From the NCBI RefSeq assembly GCF_009828025.1, contig NZ_WTYA01000001.1, forward strand, positions 124,001-188,000: a DNA stretch of 64,000 nt, given 5' to 3'. Shown here one piece after another: positions 55,358 to 63,419 of this stretch; positions within the stretch are counted from its first letter, which is position 1, and each line of letters opens with the position of its first letter. The notes under the pieces were generated by a model. The model had not been told where the DNA came from. It was given only the letters and a program-made list of their open reading frames with translations, and ran no database searches. The DNA is from Qipengyuania algicida (GTDB taxonomy: Bacteria; Pseudomonadota; Alphaproteobacteria; Sphingomonadales; Sphingomonadaceae). Both the position numbers and the translations under genes were made by a program.

Positions 55358-55400
55358 TATCCACTCTCCTCCACAGCAAAAACGGCGAGCGGTGGATAAG
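55358..55400. other. inverted pair of DnaA-box-like motifs
   Basis: TTATCCAC at 55358-55365 faces its exact complement GTGGATAA at 55393-55400, 27 bp apart. Each is eight of nine bases of the DnaA box TTATNCACA. They could form a hairpin after argG or bind DnaA. Two boxes alone do not show an origin, and no AT-rich unwinding region is visible. Confidence 0.4.
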
Positions 55401-55478
55401 CGCGGCTTGCGTCGCTTGCCAATTCGCCACTGAAGGCGCAGCTTCAAATCATCGGAACGGAATGAGATTGTATCGGGA

Positions 55479-55507
55479 TTGAGGGTTTAACAACCTGATG
55501 TTTCAAT
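55479..55507 (+). promoter_or_regulatory. possible sigma-70 promoter for the putative RNA gene
   Basis: TTGAGG (55479-55484) and TTCAAT (55502-55507) are spaced by 17 bp, a fair match to -35/-10 elements. Placed where a transcript could start near 55514 and run to the terminator at 55953-55988. Prediction by eye only. Confidence 0.35.
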
Positions 55508-55513
55508 AGATTT

Positions 55514-55988
55514 CAAACCGGAAAGACGTGGAGAAAACCTGTCCACGCAGCCTTGGAGGCATGTCTGCCAGCGGACTTCGGTCCAATGCGGAAATGCCGT
55601 TGAAAAGGATGCGCCAAAAGTTTTCGAAACGGGCCGGATTGTCCGGTTGGATGGAAGGAAGGGGCGTCCGTATCGGTCCTCGGATCGGAGCGGCACAAAC
55701 CTGACGGAAGCCCGGCCACCAAGGCCAGTCTGACCGCGGAGCCGCCTGTCGAGAACGGGTGCTTGCCGGACAGTGGCGCGGATCTTCGGATCACGCGAGC
55801 TGGAAGGAAAAGCCCGAAGGAGGGTGGGTCCGGATGCCGGTGCGAGCGCCGGTGATATAGCCGATCCGACGCGACTTGCTCGCGATGGAACGGGGAAACG
55901 CCGGATGCCAAGTTCACGCGCCCTCGGGCACATGACCACGCATCGGTGAGAGTGGGGTCGGCAGCGATGTCGGCCCCATTTTCTGTTT
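55514..55988 (+). ncRNA. candidate structured non-coding RNA, about 475 nt
   Basis: No convincing protein is encoded here on either strand. Many small hairpins with very stable loops occur in order on the plus strand: GGAC-TTCG-GTCC (near 55573), CCGGA/TCCGG (near 55630), GATC-TTCG-GATC with CGCG extension (near 55785), CCGGTG-CGAG-CGCCGG (near 55840), and finally an 11-bp hairpin with GCGA loop and T-tract. I looked for, and did not find, signature segments of RNase P RNA or tmRNA (see rejected). It lies between argG and rlpA. Length is set by the promoter-like and terminator signals, so ends are tentative. Confidence 0.4.
55953..55988 (+). terminator. rho-independent terminator of the putative RNA
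   Basis: TGGGGTCGGCA (55953-55963) pairs with TGTCGGCCCCA (55968-55978), using two G-T wobbles, around a GCGA tetraloop, followed by TTTTCTGTTT. There is no protein gene upstream on the plus strand within 600 bp, so it terminates something not coded as a protein, or a long argG trailer. Confidence 0.8.
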
Positions 55989-56223
55989 GAGCGCCGCCGT
56001 TCATCGCGCCGACGCCCCCTCTAAAAGCCTCCAATTCCGCCATTTCCCCGCTTGCGAATCGAGTCGCGGAGGGTCGCTGCGACGAGTTGAGCCATCCCAG
56101 CGATGGTAGGAAAAGGCCCGTTCACTCCCCACCTGTCGCGTTCCGGGACTCCACGACGAACTGTGGCAGTAATGGGGCCAGCGCCCCCCGGACTAGGGAC
56201 TCGTCCATTTTCGGCGGCTATCA

Positions 56224-56245
56224 CCCTTGGCACCGCAAGGGAGGA
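56224..56245 (+). promoter_or_regulatory. hairpin overlapping the rlpA ribosome binding site
   Basis: CCCTTG (56224-56229) pairs with CAAGGG (56236-56241), and the last three bases of this stem are the first three of the ribosome binding site GGGAGGA (56239-56245). Folding would partly mask the site, so translation of rlpA could respond to temperature or a binding factor. This is a structural inference. Confidence 0.35.
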
Positions 56246-56254
56246 ATAGCTTCG

Positions 56255-56752
56255 ATGTCCACCAAACAATTGCGCCGCCTTGCGGTGGTGCTCGCAATCA
56301 TCCTGCCGTCCGTGCCCGGTCACACCGAAACGCCAGCCGTCGACGCTCCCCAAGCCGTTGCCGCGCAGGGGATTACGGGGACTCAACAGCTCCCTGACCA
56401 GGCGGTTCCCGTTGCCACCGCTAGCGCCACCGACGATGGTGACGACGTATCCGGCACGGACCTCGGCACCGGCACCGCGTCATTCTATGGCCGCAAGTTC
56501 AACGGCCGGATGACCGCCAGCGGCGAACGCTTCGACATGACCGAGCTGACCGCCGCGCATCGCTCGCTCCCCTTCGGCAGCCGGGTGCGCGTCACCAACG
56601 TGGCCAATGGCGAGAGCGTGGTGGTCCGCATCAACGACCGCGGGCCGTACCACGGCAACCGCGTGATCGACCTCTCCCGCGCCGCCGCAACCGAGATCGG
56701 CCTGGTTGGACGCGGTAGCGGCAAGGTGGACCTGGAATTGCTCGGAAGCTGA
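56255..56752 (+). CDS. rlpA: RlpA-family septal ring lytic transglycosylase-like protein
   Basis: 165-residue exported protein. The signal peptide (about 1-24) is followed by a Pro/Ala/Thr-rich linker. The double-psi beta-barrel RlpA domain (about 70-160) has [50 protein letters not shown] and [14 protein letters not shown]. RlpA cleaves denuded peptidoglycan at the septum or daughter cell poles. There is no SPOR domain, so this is the short form. Strong ribosome binding site gggagga. Confidence 0.9.
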   Translation: MSTKQLRRLAVVLAIILPSVPGHTETPAVDAPQAVAAQGITGTQQLPDQAVPVATASATDDGDDVSGTDLGTGTASFYGRKFNGRMTASGERFDMTELTAAHRSLPFGSRVRVTNVANGESVVVRINDRGPYHGNRVIDLSRAAATEIGLVGRGSGKVDLELLGS

Positions 56753-56787
56753 TATGCCTCGCGCCGCTCAGTCGCCAGCAAATACCC

Positions 56788-57630
56788 TCAGTCCCCCACC
56801 ACTTCCCATTCCCCTTCCCCTCGCCCTTCCCCGTCCTCGCGCGCCCATTGCGCGTCCATCATCGCGAGCATCTGGTCTTCGCTGGTGACGGTCCACCACT
56901 GCTCCACCTCGGCCTCATAGGCGGCGAGCTGGCTGGCTTCGATCGCCTCGACCTCGTCCCAGTCCTGCGCCTCCGCCATATCCTCGGGCAAAGGCTCACC
57001 CATGGGCCGCGCCGCATTCATCGCCGCCAGCCGCACCTCGACATCGGGCAGCCCGTCGAGCAGGCTGTTGGAGCAGCGGGGGGAATCCCAAGAATCTGAA
57101 ACACATGGAACACGGTCCTGGGGTAAATTTGCGCGCGGAGCCTCCACCAGCGCCTCCCCGCGCCGCAGCGCCTCGATCTGGGCGTCGAGCTGCGGGAGCG
57201 CCTGCCCGAGTTCGGGCCGCTCGGCCATCCGGTCCGGCCGCGCGAGATGGGCGAGCAGCAGCCGGTCGGAATTGCGCCTGCGCCGCGCCACCTCCTCCCC
57301 ATGATAGAACACCTCCTCCTCCACCCCGTTGATCGCGCGATCGGCCAGCACCTGCTCGGCATGGTCGCGCGTGGAAAGCAGCGCAGCATCCCACGCCCGC
57401 GCAAACGCCGGGGAAGCCCGCCGCGCTCGGTAAGCCGTCTGCGCGGAGACACTGGCCGCGCAACAGGCGAGCCGGACATTGCCATTGAGCGCAAGGCTGG
57501 CGAGGAAATCGGCCTGGCGACGCGGCGCGAAGATGGTGTGGTGCCCCTCCTGCCCACCTCCAACCTCTCCCGCTTGCGCCAGCGGAGCGAGACTTGCCGC
57601 GCCATGGGCGTGACTAGGGTCGGGACCCAT
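56788..57630 (-). CDS. terminase small-subunit-like protein, 5' end altered by IS insertion
   Basis: About 270 residues. The middle (RQADFLASLALNGNVRLACCAASVSAQTAYRARRASPAFARAWDA) resembles helix-turn-helix small terminase proteins, followed by a conserved acidic/basic stretch (VLADRAINGVEEEVFYHGEEVARRRR). An acidic, Trp-rich C-terminus follows. The dispersed repeat (57093-57120) is read in frame as LPQDRVPCVSDSW. The first four codons now come from the IS left end, and the next about 20 codons resemble non-coding sequence, so the original start is not visible and the gene may be damaged. Function uncertain. Confidence 0.55.
   Translation of the reverse strand: MGPDPSHAHGAASLAPLAQAGEVGGGQEGHHTIFAPRRQADFLASLALNGNVRLACCAASVSAQTAYRARRASPAFARAWDAALLSTRDHAEQVLADRAINGVEEEVFYHGEEVARRRRNSDRLLLAHLARPDRMAERPELGQALPQLDAQIEALRRGEALVEAPRANLPQDRVPCVSDSWDSPRCSNSLLDGLPDVEVRLAAMNAARPMGEPLPEDMAEAQDWDEVEAIEASQLAAYEAEVEQWWTVTSEDQMLAMMDAQWAREDGEGRGEGEWEVVGD
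57093..57120. repeat. dispersed repeat, copy B, inside a reading frame
   Basis: AATCTGAAACACATGGAACA plus the following CGGTCCTG, 27 of 28 identical to 27543-27570. Here it lies within the terminase-like gene and is translated without breaking the frame. Confidence 0.75.
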
Positions 57631-58463
57631 AAACGGGATTCACACCGGCGCTGCAATGTGATTCAGGTGTCTCCAGCGAGGAGGCACGGTGGATGGCGGA
57701 TTTCTTCTGGTTTTCGGATGAGCAGTGGGCGCGGATCGAGCCGCTCTTGCCGAACGATACGCGCGGGATGCCAAGGGTTGATGACCGGCGCGTGCTTTCC
57801 GGGATTGTCCACGCTCTGAAGAGCGGTGGCCGCTGGGGCGATTGCCCCGAGCATGTCTACGGGCCGAAGAAGACGCTCTACAACCGCTTCCGGCGCTGGG
57901 CCGAACGCAGCGTGTGGGAACGGATCTTCGCCCAGCTCGCCGGGGTCGATGGCGTCCCGGACAGGCTCTTCATCGACAGTTCCTGCATCAAGGTCCACCC
58001 CACCGCCGGAGGCGCAAAAGGGGGGCCTTGGCTCATGGTATCGGCATCACCAAAGGCGGGCGTAACACCAAGCTCCATGCCGTCTGCGACGAGAAAGGTC
58101 GCCCACACGTCCTCCTGCTGACGCCTGGCAATACACATGACGCCAAGGTCGCCATACTGGCGATCAATGCCATGCCGCCATCAGAGTATCTGGTCGCCGA
58201 CAAGGGCTACGACAGCAATGCCTTGCGCTCCTGGCTGATCGAGCGCGGCACCACGCCGGTCATCCCGGCTAAGTCCAACCGCAAGGTGCACATCGAGCAC
58301 GATCGGCAAATCTACCGACAGCGCAATGTCGTCGAGCGCATGTTCTGTCGCTTCAAGGATTGGCGCCGCGTCGCCACTCGCTTCGACCGCAACATCAAGA
58401 CTTTCATGGCATCCATCGCCATCGCCGCATTCGTCACATGGTGGCTCTAATGAGTCCGGACCC
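57617..58463 (+). mobile_element. IS5-family insertion sequence (IS427-like), 847 bp
   Basis: Ends are imperfect inverted repeats: GGGTCGGGACCCAT on the left and, on the other strand, GGGTCCGGACTCAT on the right. It is flanked by TA on both sides (57615-57616 and 58464-58465), consistent with the 2-bp duplication typical of this group. It carries one frameshifted transposase. Inserted just upstream of the terminase-like gene. Looks complete and possibly active. Confidence 0.88.
57693..58450 (+). CDS. IS5-family transposase, two reading frames joined by -1 frameshift
   Basis: The first frame (57693-58121) gives MADFFWFSDEQWARIEPLLP ... GDCPEHVYGPKKTLYNRF with the first catalytic Asp region LFIDSSCIKVH. 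The second frame (visible up to the stop at 58450) gives ADKGYDSN (second Asp) and QRNVVERMFCRFKDWRR (Glu). The DDE triad is complete only if both are joined. The site GCAAAAGGGGGGCC near 58014-58027 is a good slippery run for a -1 shift, the known mode of IS427-type elements. As a single frame it would look broken. Confidence 0.85.
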
Positions 58464-58567
58464 TAATCTTCTGCTTTTGAATTGAGCCCCTTAGCTAGGC
58501 AACCTGCACTTACATGCGCGACTCGCCCGCCGCATACCTTGCCTCAGCCCCAGCAACTGCCTCCGGC

Positions 58568-61504
58568 CTACGCCGGGGCAGGCTCGTTCCGGGTCGCCCG
58601 CCCCAGCAACGGTTTGAGATACTGGCCGGTGTAGCTTCGCTCACTCCCCACCACCTCCTCGGGCGTCCCTTCCGCCACCACCTCGCCACCCCGCACACCG
58701 CCATCGGGGCCGAGGTCGAGCAGCCAGTCCGCCGTCTTGATCACGTCGAGATTGTGCTCGATCACCACCACGCTGTTGCCTTGGTCCACCAGCCGGTGCA
58801 GCACTTCCAGCAGCTTGCGCACGTCCTCGAAATGGAGGCCCGTCGTCGGCTCGTCGAGGATATAGAGCGTCTGCCCGGTGGAGCGGCGGGCGAGTTCCTT
58901 GGCGAGCTTCACCCGCTGCGCCTCCCCGCCCGAAAGCGTCGTCGCCTGCTGGCCCACCTTGACGTAGCCCAGCCCCACCTCGTTCAGCATGTGCATCTTG
59001 TCGCGGATCGGGGGGACGGCCTTGAAGAATTCCTCCGCATCCTCGATCGTCATGTCGAGCACGTCGGCGATCGAGTGGCCCTTGAACTTCACCTCCAGCG
59101 TTTCACGGTTGTAGCGTTTGCCGTGGCATTCCTCGCAGGTGACATAGACGTCGGGCAGGAAGTGCATCTCGATCTTGATCAGCCCGTCGCCCTGGCACGC
59201 CTCGCACCGGCCGCCCTTGACGTTGAAGCTGAAACGCCCCGGCTTGTAGCCGCGCGCCTGCGCTTCGGGGAGGCCCGCGAACCAGTCGCGGATCTGGGTG
59301 AAGGCGCCGGTGTAGGTCGCCGGGTTCGATCGCGGGGTGCGGCCGATGGGCGACTGGTCGATTTCGATCACCTTGTCGCAATATTCGAGTCCCGTCACCT
59401 TGTCGTGCGGCCCCGCGATCACGCGCGCGCCGTTCAACGTGCGCGCGGCGGCGGCATAGAGCGTGTCGATGGTGAAGGACGACTTGCCCGAGCCGGAGAC
59501 GCCGGTGATGCAGGTAAAGGTGCCGAGCGGGATGGAGGCGGTGACGTCCTGCAGATTGTTCGCCCGCGCGCCGTGGACGGTGAGCTTGTGGCCGTTGCCC
59601 TTGCGGCGCCTGGCCGGCACCTCGATCTGCCGCCGTCCGGTGAGGTAATCGGCGGTGAGCGATTTCTTCGACTTGAGCACCTGTTTCAGCGTGCCTTCGG
59701 CGACCACCTCGCCCCCGTGGACGCCCGCGCCGGGGCCGAGGTCGACCACGTAATCGGCGGCGCGGATCGCGTCCTCGTCATGCTCGACCACGATCACCGT
59801 GTTGCCGAGATCGCGCAGGCGTTTCAATGTTTCCAGCAGCCGGTCGTTGTCGCGCTGGTGGAGGCCGATGCTGGGCTCGTCGAGCACGTAGAGCACGCCC
59901 GACAGCCCGCTGCCGATCTGCGAGGCGAGGCGGATGCGCTGGCTCTCCCCCCCGGATAGCGTGCCGCTGGTCCGGTCGAGGTTGAGGTAATCGAGCCCGA
60001 CATTGTCGAGGAAGCCCAGCCGCTCGTTGATCTCCTTGAGGATCGCGCGGGCGATCTGCCCCTGCGTCTCGGACAGCTGATCGGGCAGCGCGAGGAACCA
60101 GTGCTTGGCATCGGACACGCTCATCTTGGTGGGCGTGGCGATATCGGTCGGGCCGTCCGGGCCGGGCACCTTCACCGCCAGCGCTTTCTCGTTCAGGCGC
60201 TTGCCGCCGCAGGTCTCGCACGGCTGCGCGGTCTGGAACTTGCTCAGCTCCTCGCGCATCCACGCACTCTCGGTCTGGAGCAGGCGGCGGTTGAGGTTGC
60301 CGATGACGCCCTCGAACGGTTTCTGGACGGTGTATTCCTTGCGCCCGTCTTTGAAGGTGAGCGGCACGCGCTTGCCCTTGGTGCCGTGGAGGATCACATC
60401 GCGATGATCGGGCGCGAGATCCTGCCAGGGCGTGTCCAGATTAAAGCCGAATTCCTTCGCGAGGCTGGCGAGCACCTGCATGTAATAGGGGGACGGCGGG
60501 TTGGACTTGGCCCAGGGCACCACAGCGCCCTTCTTGAGGGTCAACGCCTCGTTCGGGACCACCAGCTGCGGATCGAACAGCTGCTTCTCGCCCAGCCCGT
60601 CACACGTCGGGCATGCGCCTTGCGGGGCGTTGAAGGAGAACAGCCGCGGCTCGATCTCCTCGATGGTAAAGCCGCTGACCGGGCAGGCGAATTTCTCCGA
60701 GAAGACGATGCGGTTGGCGGGAATGCCGGCGCCCTTCATCGCGCCGCCCGCTTCCTCTTCGCCCTCGCGCCCCGGCACCACACCGTCGGCGAGGTCGATA
60801 TAGGCCAACCCTTCGGCCAGCTTGAGCGCGGTTTCGAAACTGTCGGCCAGGCGGGTTTCGATCCCCTCCTTCACCGCGATCCGGTCCACCACCACTTCGA
60901 TGTCGTGCTTGTATTTCTTGTCGAGCGCGGGGGCTTCCTCGATCGGATACATCTCGCCGTCGATGCGCACGCGGGTGAAACCCGCCTTCTGCCATTCGGC
61001 CAGCTCGCGGCGGTATTCGCCCTTGCGTCCGCGCACCACCGGGGCGAGCAGGTAAGCCCGCGTCCCTTCCGGAAGCGCCATCACCCGGTCGACCATGTTG
61101 GAGACGGTCTGCGCCTCGATCGGGCGACCCGTGGCAGGCGAATAGGGAATGCCCACCCGCGCCCACAACAGGCGCATGTAGTCGTAAATCTCGGTGACGG
61201 TCGCCACGGTCGAGCGCGGATTGCGGCTGGTCGTCTTCTGTTCGATGCTGATTGCGGGGCTGAGCCCGTCGATATGCTCGACATCGGGCTTCTGCATCAT
61301 CTCGAGGAACTGGCGCGCATAGGCGCTGAGGCTCTCGACATAGCGCCGCTGCCCTTCGGCATAGATGGTGTCGAAGGCGAGCGAGGACTTGCCCGAGCCA
61401 GACAGGCCGGTGATGACGATCAGCGCATCGCGCGGCAGGTCGATATCGACGCCCTTGAGATTATGCTCGCGCGCGCCGCGAACCGAGATTGTGGTGAGTG
61501 CCAT
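58568..61504 (-). CDS. uvrA: excinuclease ABC subunit A
   Basis: 978-residue ATPase that recognises damaged DNA with UvrB. Two ABC modules: [23 protein letters not shown] and [16 protein letters not shown], with signatures [13 protein letters not shown] and [13 protein letters not shown]. The C-terminal zinc module [27 protein letters not shown] is intact. The first zinc module starts CPVS rather than CPxC, which I recall as usual in alphaproteobacteria. Start is the ATG of the typical [16 protein letters not shown]; no clear ribosome binding site. Confidence 0.97.
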   Translation of the reverse strand: MALTTISVRGAREHNLKGVDIDLPRDALIVITGLSGSGKSSLAFDTIYAEGQRRYVESLSAYARQFLEMMQKPDVEHIDGLSPAISIEQKTTSRNPRSTVATVTEIYDYMRLLWARVGIPYSPATGRPIEAQTVSNMVDRVMALPEGTRAYLLAPVVRGRKGEYRRELAEWQKAGFTRVRIDGEMYPIEEAPALDKKYKHDIEVVVDRIAVKEGIETRLADSFETALKLAEGLAYIDLADGVVPGREGEEEAGGAMKGAGIPANRIVFSEKFACPVSGFTIEEIEPRLFSFNAPQGACPTCDGLGEKQLFDPQLVVPNEALTLKKGAVVPWAKSNPPSPYYMQVLASLAKEFGFNLDTPWQDLAPDHRDVILHGTKGKRVPLTFKDGRKEYTVQKPFEGVIGNLNRRLLQTESAWMREELSKFQTAQPCETCGGKRLNEKALAVKVPGPDGPTDIATPTKMSVSDAKHWFLALPDQLSETQGQIARAILKEINERLGFLDNVGLDYLNLDRTSGTLSGGESQRIRLASQIGSGLSGVLYVLDEPSIGLHQRDNDRLLETLKRLRDLGNTVIVVEHDEDAIRAADYVVDLGPGAGVHGGEVVAEGTLKQVLKSKKSLTADYLTGRRQIEVPARRRKGNGHKLTVHGARANNLQDVTASIPLGTFTCITGVSGSGKSSFTIDTLYAAAARTLNGARVIAGPHDKVTGLEYCDKVIEIDQSPIGRTPRSNPATYTGAFTQIRDWFAGLPEAQARGYKPGRFSFNVKGGRCEACQGDGLIKIEMHFLPDVYVTCEECHGKRYNRETLEVKFKGHSIADVLDMTIEDAEEFFKAVPPIRDKMHMLNEVGLGYVKVGQQATTLSGGEAQRVKLAKELARRSTGQTLYILDEPTTGLHFEDVRKLLEVLHRLVDQGNSVVVIEHNLDVIKTADWLLDLGPDGGVRGGEVVAEGTPEEVVGSERSYTGQYLKPLLGRATRNEPAPA

Positions 61505-61723
61505 GAAGAGCGATGTTCCGCAAATGTTCGTGTAGGTCAAGGGCGACTGGCGATGGCATGCACACCATCTGGCAGACATCGACGAAGTGGTTAGCGTCCT
61601 GCCGGATTGCAACAGACCGTAGAAAAGTGGGACAATCGTCGCTTATGCCATTGTGACCCACAATATTTTGAAGCAGAGTTTCAATTGGTTGGCAGAATAG
61701 CTGGCAAACGAGGGGTATTATTC

Positions 61724-63292
61724 ATGAGGGTCGCACTTTTGACGGCGGTGAGCACCGCCGCATTTCTCACGTCGTCATGCGGGGGTGAAAGCGGAAGCAC
61801 CCCATCGACCAATGCGCCAGCCCCACCTCCAACCTTGGCGGTAACCTTGTCAAAATCATCGACCGATGTGACTGTTGCGGAGGGCGAAACCGCAAGCTTT
61901 GGTTTTATGGCAACCTATACCGGCAGCAGTTCCGACCCTGTCGTTCCGGACGTGGCCATAAATGGCAAGCGCTATGCGCTCGACGGCACACCGACCGCCT
62001 CAGGCCAGAAATTCGACGTCGCTTTAAAGACATCAGATTTCGCACCGGGCGGCAAGTCGACCAGCACTGTCACGTTCCGCCTGTGCAAATCATCTGCCTG
62101 TGCGACAGTTTATCCAGGGTCGACACAGACTTTTACAGTCAACCTGGACGTCCAACTCAAGGATTGGGCGATGTTTCAACGGAACAGCGGACACACGGGA
62201 TATGTTGCCGCCCGTTATGATGCCCAGAAAATTGCACAAGCTTGGACTTGGAAGGTTGCACCTGGGCTCGACGCTCGTCCGGTTTCAGCAGACGTGGACT
62301 CTGTCTACGTCGTGGAAGGGAAGGATGACATTCCAGCCACCGCAGATGTGGCCGATCGAGTTGTTCGGCTCGACGCATCGAATGGCCAGCCCGTGTGGGA
62401 CAATGAGCTTAAAATCCACAACAGTATTTCGGGCGCATCGCTAAACGGGGGTATGCTTTACATTAACGGCATCGATCTATCTACCAACACCAATCCAATA
62501 TACTTCATAAATAAATCGGACGGATCGATTAAATATAAAAACCAATTTTCTTCACAATATGGTGAGTATATGCAACCCACCATTCACGCTGGCAAAATGT
62601 ACGTGGCGGCCGGATTTTATGGCGATCAAGTTTTCGGATACGATGCGCTCACCGGTTCAAAACTTTGGGAGAGTTACGGCAGCTTCGGCATAACCGATGG
62701 AGAGTCAGTCGCGGTAGATAGCGATTCTGTTTATTACTATGCAGGAAGAGGCGTCGATTTATTCGATCCAACAACCGGTGTCCTTAAGCGTACCTTGGAA
62801 AATCAATATTTCACTGGAGGCGAATACGGCTGGGAGAGTGCGCTCATGCTCGACGGATCAGGCGGCATTTACGGAATGAATGGAACACGCGCGTGGCCCT
62901 ATTCTGCAAATGCTATAATCGGCTATTCCACGCTTTCAACACAGGCAGTTTGGAAAACAGCTAAGCAATATATAGCACATCCTGCGTTATCAAATGGGTT
63001 CATCTATGCACTACGGAGTGATTCCCGAGCAATTGACGCGATCAACACAAAAGATGGCAGCGTAGCTTGGTCAATTCCAATTCCTGGGTCCGGAAATCTA
63101 CGGAACAACGTCGTTGTAACAGAAAACCTGCTGTTCGTATCCACTGAAACCGACACATATGCTTTTGATCTCAAATCTTCCGAGCGAAAGATGGTTTGGT
63201 CAGCGCCAGTAAGCGGCATGCTAGCGATCACACCGAACAACTTGCTAATCGTTGCCGGCATAGATTCTGTGACTGCCTTTCAGCTGTCCTGA
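61724..63292 (+). CDS. lipoprotein with PQQ-like beta-propeller
   Basis: 522-residue protein. The signal peptide ends in the lipobox LTSSC (Cys about 19). An Ig-like N-terminal domain (about 35-140, VTVAEGETASFGFMATYTG) is followed by repeats of the PQQ-like propeller type (e.g. VVRLDASNGQPVWDNEL, VFGYDALTGSKLWE, INTKDGSVAWSI). No BAM-complex partner is nearby, and it is longer than BamB. Base composition is clearly AT-richer than neighbours in the second half. Probably horizontally acquired surface or periplasmic protein; function unknown. Ribosome binding site gagggg. Confidence 0.8.
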   Translation: MRVALLTAVSTAAFLTSSCGGESGSTPSTNAPAPPPTLAVTLSKSSTDVTVAEGETASFGFMATYTGSSSDPVVPDVAINGKRYALDGTPTASGQKFDVALKTSDFAPGGKSTSTVTFRLCKSSACATVYPGSTQTFTVNLDVQLKDWAMFQRNSGHTGYVAARYDAQKIAQAWTWKVAPGLDARPVSADVDSVYVVEGKDDIPATADVADRVVRLDASNGQPVWDNELKIHNSISGASLNGGMLYINGIDLSTNTNPIYFINKSDGSIKYKNQFSSQYGEYMQPTIHAGKMYVAAGFYGDQVFGYDALTGSKLWESYGSFGITDGESVAVDSDSVYYYAGRGVDLFDPTTGVLKRTLENQYFTGGEYGWESALMLDGSGGIYGMNGTRAWPYSANAIIGYSTLSTQAVWKTAKQYIAHPALSNGFIYALRSDSRAIDAINTKDGSVAWSIPIPGSGNLRNNVVVTENLLFVSTETDTYAFDLKSSERKMVWSAPVSGMLAITPNNLLIVAGIDSVTAFQLS

Positions 63293-63419
63293 GTGTCAGT
63301 CCGAATGTCCACGCCGCCTAACCGTCCGCAGAGCACAGTCTGTCGTTCGTGGAAAACCCTGCCATTCTTGACGTTTTCCGCTAGACAGGCGCGCAATTGT
63401 TAATCGGGGATCACTCTTC

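Noticed and set aside
52614-55430. A 1618-residue open reading frame on the minus strand continuing upstream of the S46 peptidase
   Set aside because: This part is antisense to the clear MATE and argG genes; the long open frame comes from high GC content. The true start is the ATG at 52613 with a good ribosome binding site and signal peptide.
55514-55988. RNase P RNA or tmRNA as identity of the putative RNA
   Set aside because: The conserved GAGGAAAGTCC-like and ACAGAA segments of RNase P RNA are not seen. No T-loop with CCA end or Ala-rich tag frame for tmRNA is seen either.
55487-56043. Two overlapping minus-strand open frames (150 and 176 residues) in the gene-free region
   Set aside because: They overlap in different frames, have no ribosome binding site, use rare codons and lack any recognisable pattern. 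The hairpins and the terminator suit a plus-strand RNA better.
55326-56254. Chromosomal replication origin
   Set aside because: Only two DnaA-box-like motifs, no AT-rich region, and no dnaA, parAB, hemE or similar neighbours.
58514-59959. 481-residue open frame antisense to uvrA
   Set aside because: Shadow of the uvrA coding strand; composition is typical of antisense frames.
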